From: DASQFQ01 sp963802905
Lineage (GTDB): Bacteria; Actinomycetota; Thermoleophilia; Solirubrobacterales; Solirubrobacteraceae
Length of the DNA: 64,000 nt
Direction: 5' to 3'
NCBI GenBank assembly: GCA_963802905.1
Contig: CAWDKH010000004.1
Coordinates: 576,366 to 640,365 of the forward strand
Of this stretch, positions 36,632 through 47,300 are shown in pieces. Each line of letters begins with the position of its first letter. The stretch's first letter is position 1. Made by a program: the position numbers and the translations under genes. The notes below the pieces were generated by a model that saw only the letters and a list, made by a program, of their open reading frames with translations, did no database searches and was not told the DNA's origin.

Positions 36632-37516
36632 ATGTCGGTCATCCAGGAACTTCAAGACGCGGTCGCAGGTGCCGCCGAAACCGTCGGGCCCTCCGTCGTC
36701 GGCCTCGGCCGTGGCTGGGGCCGGGGCTCCGGCGTGGTCACGGCGAGCGGCGTCGTGCTCACCAACGCGCACGTCCTCCGTGGCGAGGAGGTGGCGGTCG
36801 CGTTCGCCGACGGCCGCACCGAGCACGGCCGGGTCGCCGGCCTGGACGCTGACCTCGACCTCGCGGCGATCGCCGTCGACACCGGCGATGCGCCGGCGGT
36901 CGCGTGGGATCCCGAGCGCCCGGGCGCGGTCGGCATCGGCGAGCCGGTGTTCGCGCTCGCCAACCCCGGCGGCCGCGGCCTCCGCGTGACGTTCGGCATG
37001 GTCTCGGCGACCGGCCGCAGCTTCCGCGGCCCGCGTGGGCGGCGCATCGGCGGCTCGCTCGAGCACAGCGCTCCGCTGCCGCGCGGCTCCTCCGGCGGCC
37101 CGCTGGTCGATGCGCAGCACCGCCTGCTCGGCCTGAACTCGATCCGGATCGAGGGCGGGCTGATCCTCGCGCTCCCCGCCGACGCGGCCATGCAGCGCCG
37201 GGCGGAGGCACTGGCGTCGGGGTCGGCCGCGGAGCGGCCGCGCCTCGGAATCGCCATCGCGCCCGCGCGAGCCGCGCGGAGGATGCGCGCGGCGGTGGGG
37301 CTCCCGGAGCGGGAAGGGCTGCTCGTGCGCGGAGTCGTGGAGGACAGCCCTGCGGGCAAGGCCGGCCTGCAGCGAGGCGATCTGCTCGTGAGCATCAACG
37401 GGACCCCGCTGTCTTCCGTCGATGCGCTGTTCGATGCCCTCGAGAGCGGCGGCGAGCTGACGCTCGGTGTGTTGCGCGGCACGGAGGAGCGCGAGGTCGC
37501 AATCTCACTTCAGTAG
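36632..37516 (+). CDS. HtrA/DegP-like serine protease with one PDZ domain, cytoplasmic
   Basis: 294 residues. Trypsin fold with His47 in LTNAHVLR, Asp76 in LDADLDLAAI and Ser154 in RGSSGGPLVD, so the triad is complete. A PDZ domain (about 205-290) contains RLGIAIAPARAARRM, GVVEDSPAGKAGLQRGDLLV and SINGTPLSSVDALF. Unlike most HtrA proteins it has no signal peptide or membrane anchor (MSVIQELQDAVAGAAETVGP), so it should act inside the cell. It lies between two HxlR-type regulator genes. Confidence 0.9.
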   Translation: MSVIQELQDAVAGAAETVGPSVVGLGRGWGRGSGVVTASGVVLTNAHVLRGEEVAVAFADGRTEHGRVAGLDADLDLAAIAVDTGDAPAVAWDPERPGAVGIGEPVFALANPGGRGLRVTFGMVSATGRSFRGPRGRRIGGSLEHSAPLPRGSSGGPLVDAQHRLLGLNSIRIEGGLILALPADAAMQRRAEALASGSAAERPRLGIAIAPARAARRMRAAVGLPEREGLLVRGVVEDSPAGKAGLQRGDLLVSINGTPLSSVDALFDALESGGELTLGVLRGTEEREVAISLQ

Positions 37517-37523
37517 TTGAAGT
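37507..37523. promoter_or_regulatory. candidate operator before the HxlR fusion gene
   Basis: ACTTCA GTAGT TGAAGT, perfect 6-bp arms with the same 5-nt spacing as the site at 36595-36611. It overlaps the protease stop codon and ends 11 nt before ATG 37535, which would suit autoregulation by the HxlR domain. Confidence 0.45.
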
Positions 37524-37534
37524 CTTGAGCTAGA

Positions 37535-39214
37535 ATGGCCTTCGTGCCCAATTCCGATTGCCCCGTCTGCCGGACCGCCGACATCGTCTGCGGCAAGTGG
37601 ACGCTCCTCGTGATCCGCGACCTGGCCGACGGCACCTGCCGCTTCGGCGAGCTCGAGCGCTCGCTCGAGGGGATCTCCCCGCGGACGCTCAGCCTGCGCC
37701 TGCGCTCGCTCGAGGAGGAGGGCATCGTCGCCCGCCAGACGTTCCCCGAGGTCCCGCCGCGCGTCGAGTACGAGCTGACCGAGAAGGGCCGCGCGCTCGT
37801 CCCGATCATCGAGTCGATGCGCAGCTACGGCACCGAATGGCTCGGCGCGACCGGCTCGTGCGCCGAGGCGCCGGAGCCCGGGGCACTCGCCCCGATCGTC
37901 GCTTCGTGGCCTAGCACACCCTCCGGACTGCAACTCCGCGTGCGCGCGAGAGGAGCGCGCCCCGCGGCGCAGAACCCGCAGCGCATGCACAACCGCGCGC
38001 TGCACGACACCCTGGCCGCGTTCGTGGAGGAGGCCGCCTGGCAGCTCGCCGAGGAGGTCGCCGCGGGCGCGGAGGTTCCGTTCGAGCTGATCGAGCAGGG
38101 CCGCGCCTCGGCGCCCCTGTACTGCTATCGGCCGCTCACCGACCGCTTCATCGCCGAGCACCTCGGGATGCTCGAGCGGCTCCCGTCCTACCCCGCCGCC
38201 CGGCAGAGCCTCTCCACGCTGCCCAACCTCGGCGCCTACCTGATCAAGCGCGGGCGCCGCGCGCCCGCCGCTGACCGCCGCGCTCAGGGCGACTCGGCGC
38301 TCGAGGCGTTCATGACCGCGCTGTGGGGTGACGCCACCGACTTCGTCTACGACCACGAGCGCTTCGCGCAGGTCTACGGCGAGCTCGAGGAGGCGGTCTA
38401 CGACGGCTGCTCGCTCAGCGTCGTGCTCGCGCCCGTCGAGGGCCTCGTGATCGACAGCGAGGAGGTCTCGCTCGGCGACGGCCTCGCGCTGGTCCGCGGC
38501 GCGACGCTGCTCAACACGCCGACCGACCTGCACGGCGACGACTACGCGACGATCGCCGTCCTGCACCTCGAGTCCGCCCCCGGCGAGTCGCCCGCGCTCG
38601 AGCAGGCCGGCCGCCGGCTGCGGCGGCTGCAGACCGCGCTGCGGCTGTGGGACGACAGCGAGCCGTCGCTCGCCCCGATCGCCTGGGCCCGCACGGACGG
38701 CGGCCCGTGGCTGTCGGTGCCGCTCTCCACCGGCCTGCGCCGCATGGACGGCGACTGCCTCCTCTCGCCCGAGGAGGAGGACCCGCTGCGCGCGTTCTGC
38801 GCCCTGATCGCCCGCCGCACCCCCCGGGCGGGCGAGCTGGCGTGGGCGCTGCGCCGGTTCGAGCTGGGCTGCGAGCGCTCGTCGCCGTGGGAGGCCCTCT
38901 CGGACTGGCTGCTCGCGGCGCGCGCGCTGCTCGGCGAAGGCGAGCGCATGTGCGACCGCCTCGCGGCGATCTGCGCGGCGCCCGAGGAGCGCGACGGGCT
39001 GGCCCGCCGCCTGCGCGACACCGTCGGGCTCGAGCGCGTCGCGATCGCCGGCCGCCTGGACCCGGGGCTCGAGGCGCACGTGGAGGAGCTCGGCTCGCAC
39101 CTGCGGGCGATCCTCCGCGACGTCCTCTGCGGCCACCTCGACCCGGCGCTGCGCACGCTCGCCGACGGCCTGCTCGCCAGCGCCGAGCAGCCCGCAGAGC
39201 CGACCGCCTTCTAA
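37535..39214 (+). CDS. HxlR winged-helix domain fused to a large uncharacterised region
   Basis: 559 residues. Residues 1-105 are an HxlR DNA-binding domain: CPVCRTADIVCGKWTLLVIR, FGELERSLEGISPRTLSLRL and YELTEKGRALVPIIESM; Cys9 and Cys12 could be a redox or metal site. A basic linker (about 128-150) leads to a region of about 410 residues starting MHNRALHDTLAAFVEEAAWQ. That region is helical and acidic, with phrases such as ELIEQGRASAPLYCYRPLTD and SEEVSLGDGLALVRG. I do not recognise it. Part of it could once have been a separate gene starting near 37985; the frame is continuous here. Confidence 0.78.
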   Translation: MAFVPNSDCPVCRTADIVCGKWTLLVIRDLADGTCRFGELERSLEGISPRTLSLRLRSLEEEGIVARQTFPEVPPRVEYELTEKGRALVPIIESMRSYGTEWLGATGSCAEAPEPGALAPIVASWPSTPSGLQLRVRARGARPAAQNPQRMHNRALHDTLAAFVEEAAWQLAEEVAAGAEVPFELIEQGRASAPLYCYRPLTDRFIAEHLGMLERLPSYPAARQSLSTLPNLGAYLIKRGRRAPAADRRAQGDSALEAFMTALWGDATDFVYDHERFAQVYGELEEAVYDGCSLSVVLAPVEGLVIDSEEVSLGDGLALVRGATLLNTPTDLHGDDYATIAVLHLESAPGESPALEQAGRRLRRLQTALRLWDDSEPSLAPIAWARTDGGPWLSVPLSTGLRRMDGDCLLSPEEEDPLRAFCALIARRTPRAGELAWALRRFELGCERSSPWEALSDWLLAARALLGEGERMCDRLAAICAAPEERDGLARRLRDTVGLERVAIAGRLDPGLEAHVEELGSHLRAILRDVLCGHLDPALRTLADGLLASAEQPAEPTAF

Positions 39215-39223
39215 GCGCGGACG

Positions 39224-39369
39224 AACGTCAACGGCGGCTGGGTAGGGGTCGGGTTCGAGCGGCCGCGGCGGGCACGAATGTCATCTCGAGGGCGGTAATG
39301 CGCCCTCGAGATGACATTCGTGGGCTGCACGGCACCCGGACCCACTCCTCAATGCCAGCCGTTGACCTT
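39224..39369. repeat. long intergenic palindrome, type A, copy 2
   Basis: About 146 bp. The left arm AACGTCAACGGCGGCTGGGT is as in the other copies; the right arm is CCAGCCGTTGAC, missing one GCC. The core is a flawless stem: 22-base arms (39273-39294 and 39301-39322) around GTAATG, beginning CACGAATGTC. It lies between two convergent genes. Confidence 0.95.
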
Positions 39370-39375
39370 CGTCGG

Positions 39376-40476
39376 TCAATCCGCGAACAGATGGGCTCGC
39401 ACCTGTGCGAGCCCATCGATGTCGTGCACGTCGTCCTCGAGCTCGGGGATGCGGATCGTCGGCGGCGACCGCAGCTCCGCCTCGAGGTAGTCGATCGCCG
39501 CGTGGTCGCGCGCGGCCAGCGCGGCCTGGTCGTGGGCGGAGTCGGCGACCCGCTCGGCGAGCGCCTCGCCGAGCTCCTCGACCAGCTCTGGCGGAACCTC
39601 GCCGTTCGTCTCCGTCGCCGCGTGCACGCGGTTGACGACCATGCCGCCGAACGGCATCCCCGCCTCGCGCAGCTTGCGGTGGAAGAAGATCGCCTCCTCG
39701 ACCGGGTCGTGCTGGGGTGAGGTGACGATCAGGAACGTCGTCGCCGGGTCCTCCAGCAGCGCGCCGACGCGCTCCGCCCGCTCGGTGAAGCCGTCGATCA
39801 GCCCGCCGAGCGAGCGGAAGAAGACGGAGAGGTCCTCGAGCAGGTCGACGCCAGTAACGCGCTTGAGCACCGAGAACACCATGCCGGTCCCGCGCCCGAT
39901 GATCTTGCCGCCGAGCCCCGCGGGCCGGAGGAAGATCCGGATCGCGCGGCCCTGGAAGAAGCCGGTCAGGCGCCCGGGCGCGTCGAGGAAGTCGAGCGCG
40001 TTGCGCGACGGCGGCGTGTCGAGCACCAGCAGGTCGTAGTCACCCTCCTGGTCGAGCTCGAACAGCTTCGCGATCGCGGTGAACTCCTGCGAGCCGGCGA
40101 CCGCGCTCGAGAGCTGCTGGTAGATCCGGTTGTCGAAGATCTCGTCGCGGGTGGCGGCGTCGGGCGCGAGCCGCTCGATGACCTCGTCGAAGGTGCGCTT
40201 CGCGTCGAGCATCATCGCCCACAGCTCGCCCTCCATCTCGATGCCGTGGGGCGCGAAGCGCTCCGGGTCGACGAGGACGGGCTCGTTGCCGAGCTCGGTC
40301 ATCCCCAGCGCGTTCGCGAGCCGCTTCGCCGGGTCGATGGTGACCACCGCGACCTTCATCCCCTGCGCGGCCATGCCCATCGCGAGCGCCGCCGACGTCG
40401 TCGTCTTCCCGACGCCGCCGGAGCCCGCGCAGATGACGATGCGCTTGCCCTCGAGGAGCGGAACGACCGATGTCAT
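39376..40476 (-). CDS. ArsA/GET3-type ATPase
   Basis: 366 residues. Deviant Walker A GSGGVGKTTTSAALAMGMAA, switch I TIDPAKRLANAL, switch II LLVLDTPPSRNALDFLDAPG, and a C-terminal FLIVTSPQHDPVEEAIFFH. It is a single-ATPase SIMIBI protein that works as a dimer. The arsenite cysteines of true ArsA are absent, so arsenic export is unlikely. Actinobacterial relatives act in membrane-protein or cell-envelope handling, mechanism unknown. It follows the LuxR-type regulator gene in the same direction, 19 nt apart. Confidence 0.92.
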   Translation of the reverse strand: MTSVVPLLEGKRIVICAGSGGVGKTTTSAALAMGMAAQGMKVAVVTIDPAKRLANALGMTELGNEPVLVDPERFAPHGIEMEGELWAMMLDAKRTFDEVIERLAPDAATRDEIFDNRIYQQLSSAVAGSQEFTAIAKLFELDQEGDYDLLVLDTPPSRNALDFLDAPGRLTGFFQGRAIRIFLRPAGLGGKIIGRGTGMVFSVLKRVTGVDLLEDLSVFFRSLGGLIDGFTERAERVGALLEDPATTFLIVTSPQHDPVEEAIFFHRKLREAGMPFGGMVVNRVHAATETNGEVPPELVEELGEALAERVADSAHDQAALAARDHAAIDYLEAELRSPPTIRIPELEDDVHDIDGLAQVRAHLFAD

Positions 40477-40495
40477 CGCCGTGACAAACGCCGCG

Positions 40496-41122
40496 TCAAA
40501 TAAGACCTTCGCGCACGGCGTGCGCGACGGCCTGCGAGCGGCTGCGGGCGTTGAGCTTGGTCACCACGTCGTGCAGGACGTTCTTCACCGTCCGCTCCGA
40601 GTAGGAGAGCTCGAGGGCGACCTCGCGGGTCGGGTGACCCTGCGCGATCAGCGCGAGCACCTGCTGCTCGCGCTCGGTCAGGCGGGCGAGCGTCGGGCGG
40701 CCGTTGAGGCCCTCGGCCGTGACGCCCTTGAGGAGGTTGCCGAGCAGGTCCGGCGCCATCACGCCGGTCCCGCTGGCGGCGGCCTGGACAGCGGCGGCGA
40801 GCGCGTCCGGCGTCAGCGTGTCCTTGCGGAGGAAGCCGACTGCGCCCGCCTGCAGGGCTGCGAGCACGGAATCGTCGCTCGGCTCCGACGTGCACACGAG
40901 CACGCGCGCGCCTGTGGCCTCCGTGACCGCGCCGACGAAATCCTGTCCGCCCGGAACGGCCACCTCGAGCAGCACGAGTTCCGATGCGAACAAATCTGGG
41001 TGCTCCCACGCCTCGCGAATGGATTCGGCGTCGGCAACGTCTTCTACCCCAGGCAGCACTTCGAGACAGGCGGTGAGCCCCCGCCGGTAGATCGTGTGGG
41101 GATCGAGTACGAAGAGCTTCAC
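40496..41122 (-). CDS. NarL/LuxR-type regulator with a degenerate receiver domain
   Basis: 208 residues from GTG 41122. The receiver fold begins VKLFVLDPHTIYRRGL. The strand that normally carries the phospho-acceptor Asp (LLDxxMPG) reads LVLLEVAVPGG, with Glu53 there instead. The Thr/Lys positions look kept (VLVCTSEPSD, GFLRKDTL). The C-terminal HTH is standard (LTEREQQVLALIAQGHPTRE, SYSERTVKNVLHDVVTKLNA). The Glu may lock an active-like state. The adjacent Ser/Thr kinase is a plausible alternative input. Confidence 0.9.
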   Translation of the reverse strand: MKLFVLDPHTIYRRGLTACLEVLPGVEDVADAESIREAWEHPDLFASELVLLEVAVPGGQDFVGAVTEATGARVLVCTSEPSDDSVLAALQAGAVGFLRKDTLTPDALAAAVQAAASGTGVMAPDLLGNLLKGVTAEGLNGRPTLARLTEREQQVLALIAQGHPTREVALELSYSERTVKNVLHDVVTKLNARSRSQAVAHAVREGLI

Positions 41123-41186
41123 GTTGACCGCGCTAAAGCGCTGAGGCGATACTAAGGCCGACGCAGACCCGTGGGCAAGGAGCACG

Positions 41187-43766
<2,580 letters not shown>

Positions 43767-43769
43767 AGG

Positions 43770-43791
43770 TGGGGTGAGCCCATTCACCCCA
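43770..43791 (+). terminator. hairpin after the Ser/Thr kinase
   Basis: TGGGGTGA GCCCAT TCACCCCA, perfect 8-bp arms with a 6-nt loop, 3 nt after the stop codon. No T-run. Confidence 0.55.
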
Positions 43792-43863
43792 ACAGCCCCC
43801 TTCCCGAACGTAGGACGCGCGCTACAAATCCCTAAAAGCGCGAGAAAGTAGAGCCCAAGCACC

Positions 43864-44292
43864 ATGGAACCCCGCACAATCGCTATCGGACTGATCGCCG
43901 TCGTCGCCGCCTTCGGCGCCGCGTTCGGCATCTCGAGCTCCGGTGGCGGAGGCAAGACCGCCACGGCGGGCGCCGGCACGAAGGCCGAGACGATCAAGGT
44001 CGTGGCCCCGGCCGCGGTGGCCGGCGTCGAGGTCGGTGGCACGCTGCCCGCCCTCAAGGCCGAGAAGAAGGCCAAGAAGAAGGCCGCGAAGAAGCCGTCG
44101 ACGACGTCGAACTCGTCGGCCCCGTCGACCAACAACTCGACGACCGAGACGCAGCAGCCGACGACGCAGCAGCCGACAACGCAGCAGCCGACGACACAGC
44201 AGCCGACGACGCAGCAGCCCAGCACGCCCAAGCCCAGCACGCCGAAGCCGAACAACGACGGCCCGGTGTCCGGCGGCGGCGAGGACGGCTAG
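43864..44292 (+). CDS. membrane-anchored low-complexity protein with TQQPT repeats
   Basis: 142 residues. An N-terminal hydrophobic segment (TIAIGLIAVVAAFGAAFGIS) is an uncleaved anchor or signal. It is followed by a short conserved-looking stretch (IKVVAPAAVAGVEVGGTLPA), a Lys/Ala tract (KAEKKAKKKAAKKPS) and then five tandem TQQPT units and a PKPSTPKP tail. The external part is probably disordered and could pass through the wall. Function unknown. It is followed by a strong terminator. Confidence 0.7.
   Translation: MEPRTIAIGLIAVVAAFGAAFGISSSGGGGKTATAGAGTKAETIKVVAPAAVAGVEVGGTLPALKAEKKAKKKAAKKPSTTSNSSAPSTNNSTTETQQPTTQQPTTQQPTTQQPTTQQPSTPKPSTPKPNNDGPVSGGGEDG
44149..44219 (+). repeat. 15-bp tandem repeat encoding TQQPT x5
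   Basis: About 4.7 near-identical copies of ACGCAGCAGCCGACG with silent changes (ACA for ACG). It is in frame with the 43864 gene, so copy-number changes would lengthen or shorten the protein without a frameshift. Confidence 0.85.
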
Positions 44293-44314
44293 CCCTCACC
44301 CAAGCTGTGACGAG

Positions 44315-44345
44315 CGGCCCGGCTTCGGCCGGGCCGTTCTTCGTT
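44315..44345 (+). terminator. strong UUCG-tetraloop terminator
   Basis: CGGCCCGGC TTCG GCCGGGCCG followed by TTCTTCGTT: 9 bp closed by the very stable C(UUCG)G tetraloop. It lies between the convergent TQQPT gene and the end of the injection-system operon and could end both transcripts. Confidence 0.85.
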
Positions 44346-47300
44346 AACCCTTGAGCAGCCCGCGGGCTTCCCTGAGCCGCAGCTGGTAGCGGCCGCGGTA
44401 CTGCTCGGCGGGACGCTCGATGTCGGCGATCCACTCGCCCCACTTCGACGGGTCCTTGCCGAAGTCGGCATCGCCCGAGGCGATCGCGCGCTTCTTGACG
44501 GCGACGGCCTGGTCGATGAACCACTTGGCCTGCAGCTCCGGGTGCTCGGGGAAGCCCTTGTAGTCGCCCTGGTTCCAGATCCCGACGCGCATCTGGAAGA
44601 AGCCGACGGAGTCGGCGTCGCCGTAGTTGAGGTTCTTCACGCCGGACTCGACCAGCGAGGCCATGACCGGCAGCTCGGGCGGCAGCCCGTGCTTGTCGGC
44701 CTGCTTGGCGAGCCACTTCGCGATCTCATCCTTCGACGCGTTGTTGCCCGGGTAGTCGTCGGAGATGTCGTCGGGCAGCTGGACCGGCTCGCCGGCGTCG
44801 GCGCCCGAGCCCGAGCCGGCCGCGTCGGCCGGGTCCGCCGCGGCAGGCGCAGCAGCCGGTGCGGCGGCGGCCGGCTCGGCGGCGGCGGGCGCGGCAGCGG
44901 CGGCCGCCTGGGGCGCGTCCGCGGACTTGGCGGCCTTCGGGTCGACCGCCTGCATGAACTGGACGGTCTGGTGGCGCCGCTCCTCCTGGGACTTGATCGC
45001 CATGAAGAGGCCGGAGCCCTGGCGGTTGACCTCGGCGGCGTCGCGGGCGACCGCGGCCTGCGCCTCGGCGACGGCCTTCGGATCGATCGCGGGCGCGGCG
45101 GCGGCAACCGCTGGGGCGGCAGGCGCGGCGGCGGCAGCGGCGCCGGCGACCGGCTCGCTGGTGTCGAAGCGGCGCCCGCCGGCGTAGTTGGAGGAGAAGT
45201 AGGACTCCTTCAGGCTCGCGACCTTGACGACGTCGCCCGTCTTCGGCGCGTGCAGGAACTTGTCCCCGCCCATCGAGATCCCGACGTGGTAGATGTTGCC
45301 CGGCTCGCCGAAGAAGACGAGGTCGCCCGGGCGCAGGTCGCCGCGGTCGACCGGCGTGCCGCTCGAGGCGGAGAACTGGGCGTCGGTGACGCGCGGGATC
45401 TGGATGCCCGCCTTGGCGTAGGCCCACTGCACGAGGCCGGAGCAGTCGAAGCCGGTCTGCGGCGTCGAGCCGCCCCACTTGTACTTGGTGCCGGTGTACT
45501 TCTCCGCCTCCTTGAGCGCGGCCAGCGCCTTCGGGCCGGCACCTCCGCCACCGCCGCCGGCGGCGGCTGCCACGGCGTCGCCGGCTACTGCGGACGCCGC
45601 AGGTGCCGGTGATGCGGCGGCTGCCTGCTCGACGGCCGCCGGCGGCGCGGACCCGGCGCTGCCGAGCAGGCTGTTGGCCTCGCCGAGGCGCAGCGCGTAG
45701 CGGCCGCGGTACTGCTCGGCGGGGCGCTCGATGTCCGCGATCCAGTCGCCGAACTGCTTCGGGTCGGTCACCGACTGCCCACGCGAGATGCGCTGCTTCT
45801 TGACGGCTTCGGCCTGGTCGAGGAACCACTTCGCCTGGAGCTCGGGCTTCTCGGGGAAGCCCGCGTACTCGCCCTTGTTCCAGATGCCGACCCGCATCTG
45901 GAAGAAGCCGACGGAGTCGGCGTCGCCGTAGTTGAGGTTCTTGACGCCGGACTCGACCAGCGAGGCCATGACCGGCAGCTGCTTCGGGAGCCCGCGCTTC
46001 TCGGCCTCGCGGCCGAGCCACGCTGCGAGCTGCGCCTTGCCCGCGTTGTCGCCCGGGTAGGGGTTGCCGCCGCCGCCTGAGCCCGCGGCGGCCGAGACCG
46101 CGTCGGCGACGCCGGCGCCGTCGGGCGTCGCTGCCGGCACGGCGCCCGCTGCCGGAGCGGGCGCGTCGTCGCCGATGCGGATGAACTTGACGTTCGCCAT
46201 GTTCGTGTCCCGCGGGACACGCATGACCTGGTCCTGGTTGTTGCCCTCGAGCGCGGTGAACTTCCCGCCCTTGACCTCGCTCGCCACGAAGCCGATGTGG
46301 CCGTCGGAGCCGAAGTCGTCCTGCTTGCCCCAGTCGTAGGCGACGATGTCGCCGGGGCGGGCCTGGTCGGCGCTGATGATCTTGAGGTCGTTCTTGCCCG
46401 CTTCGGCGTTGCGGACCCACGTCTGCACTGCGGCCCAGCCGGTGCCGTCCATCTTGTGGCCGGCCTTCTGGAGCGACCACGTGATGAAGCTCGCGCACCA
46501 CGGGTTGCCCGGCCCGACGTCGGCCGCCGCGAGGTACTCGTCGACCTCCTTGCCGGTGTTGGTGCCGGCCTCGTGCACGCCGAGCTGGCTCTGCGCGACC
46601 TTGAACGCCGAGGCGCCGAGGGTGCTGCCGGCGCCGCCGGGCGCGCCCGCCGCCGCAGCGGTGGCGTCGACCATGCCCGGTACCGCCGCGGGCGCCGCCA
46701 CCGCGCTGGCCGGCCCCGCGGGCGGCTGGGCGGCCATGAACATGCCGGACGCGCCCTTCTTCCCCCCGCTCGCCTCGGCGGCCTGCGCGGCCGCGGCCAT
46801 GAACTGGCCGGACTCGCCGGGCTTCGGCGCGGGCGGCGCGGCGGCCGCGGCGGCGACCGGCGCTCCCGGCACCGGAGCGGCGGCGGCTGCGGCGGGCGCG
46901 GCCGCCGGCGCGTCGCCGGCCTTGGTCAGCAGGCCGCGCGCCTCGTCGAGGCGGAGCTGGTAGCGCCCGCGGTACTGCTCGGCCGGGCGCTCGACGTCGG
47001 CGATCCACTCGCCGAACTGGTTCGGGTCCGTCACCGACTGCCCGCGCGACATGCGCTGCTTCTTGACGGCCTCGGCCTGGTCGAGGAACCACTTGGCCTG
47101 GAGCTCGGGCTTGTCTGGGAAGCCGGCGTACTCGCCCTGGTTCCAGATCCCGACGCGCATCTGGAAGAACCCGACCGAGTCGGCGTCGCCGAAGTTGAGG
47201 TTCTTGACGCCGGACTCCACCAGCGACGCCATGACCGGGAGCTCCTTGGGCAGGCCGCGCTTCTCGGCCTCGCGGCCGAGCCAGGCAGCGAGCTGCTCCT

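Noticed and set aside
39376..40476. Arsenite pump ATPase ArsA
   Set aside because: The metal-binding cysteines are absent, it is a single-domain form, and no arsenic genes are nearby.
44149..44219. Regular 15-bp repeats as a possible CRISPR or origin iteron
   Set aside because: No spacers; the repeats are contiguous, in frame and encode TQQPT.
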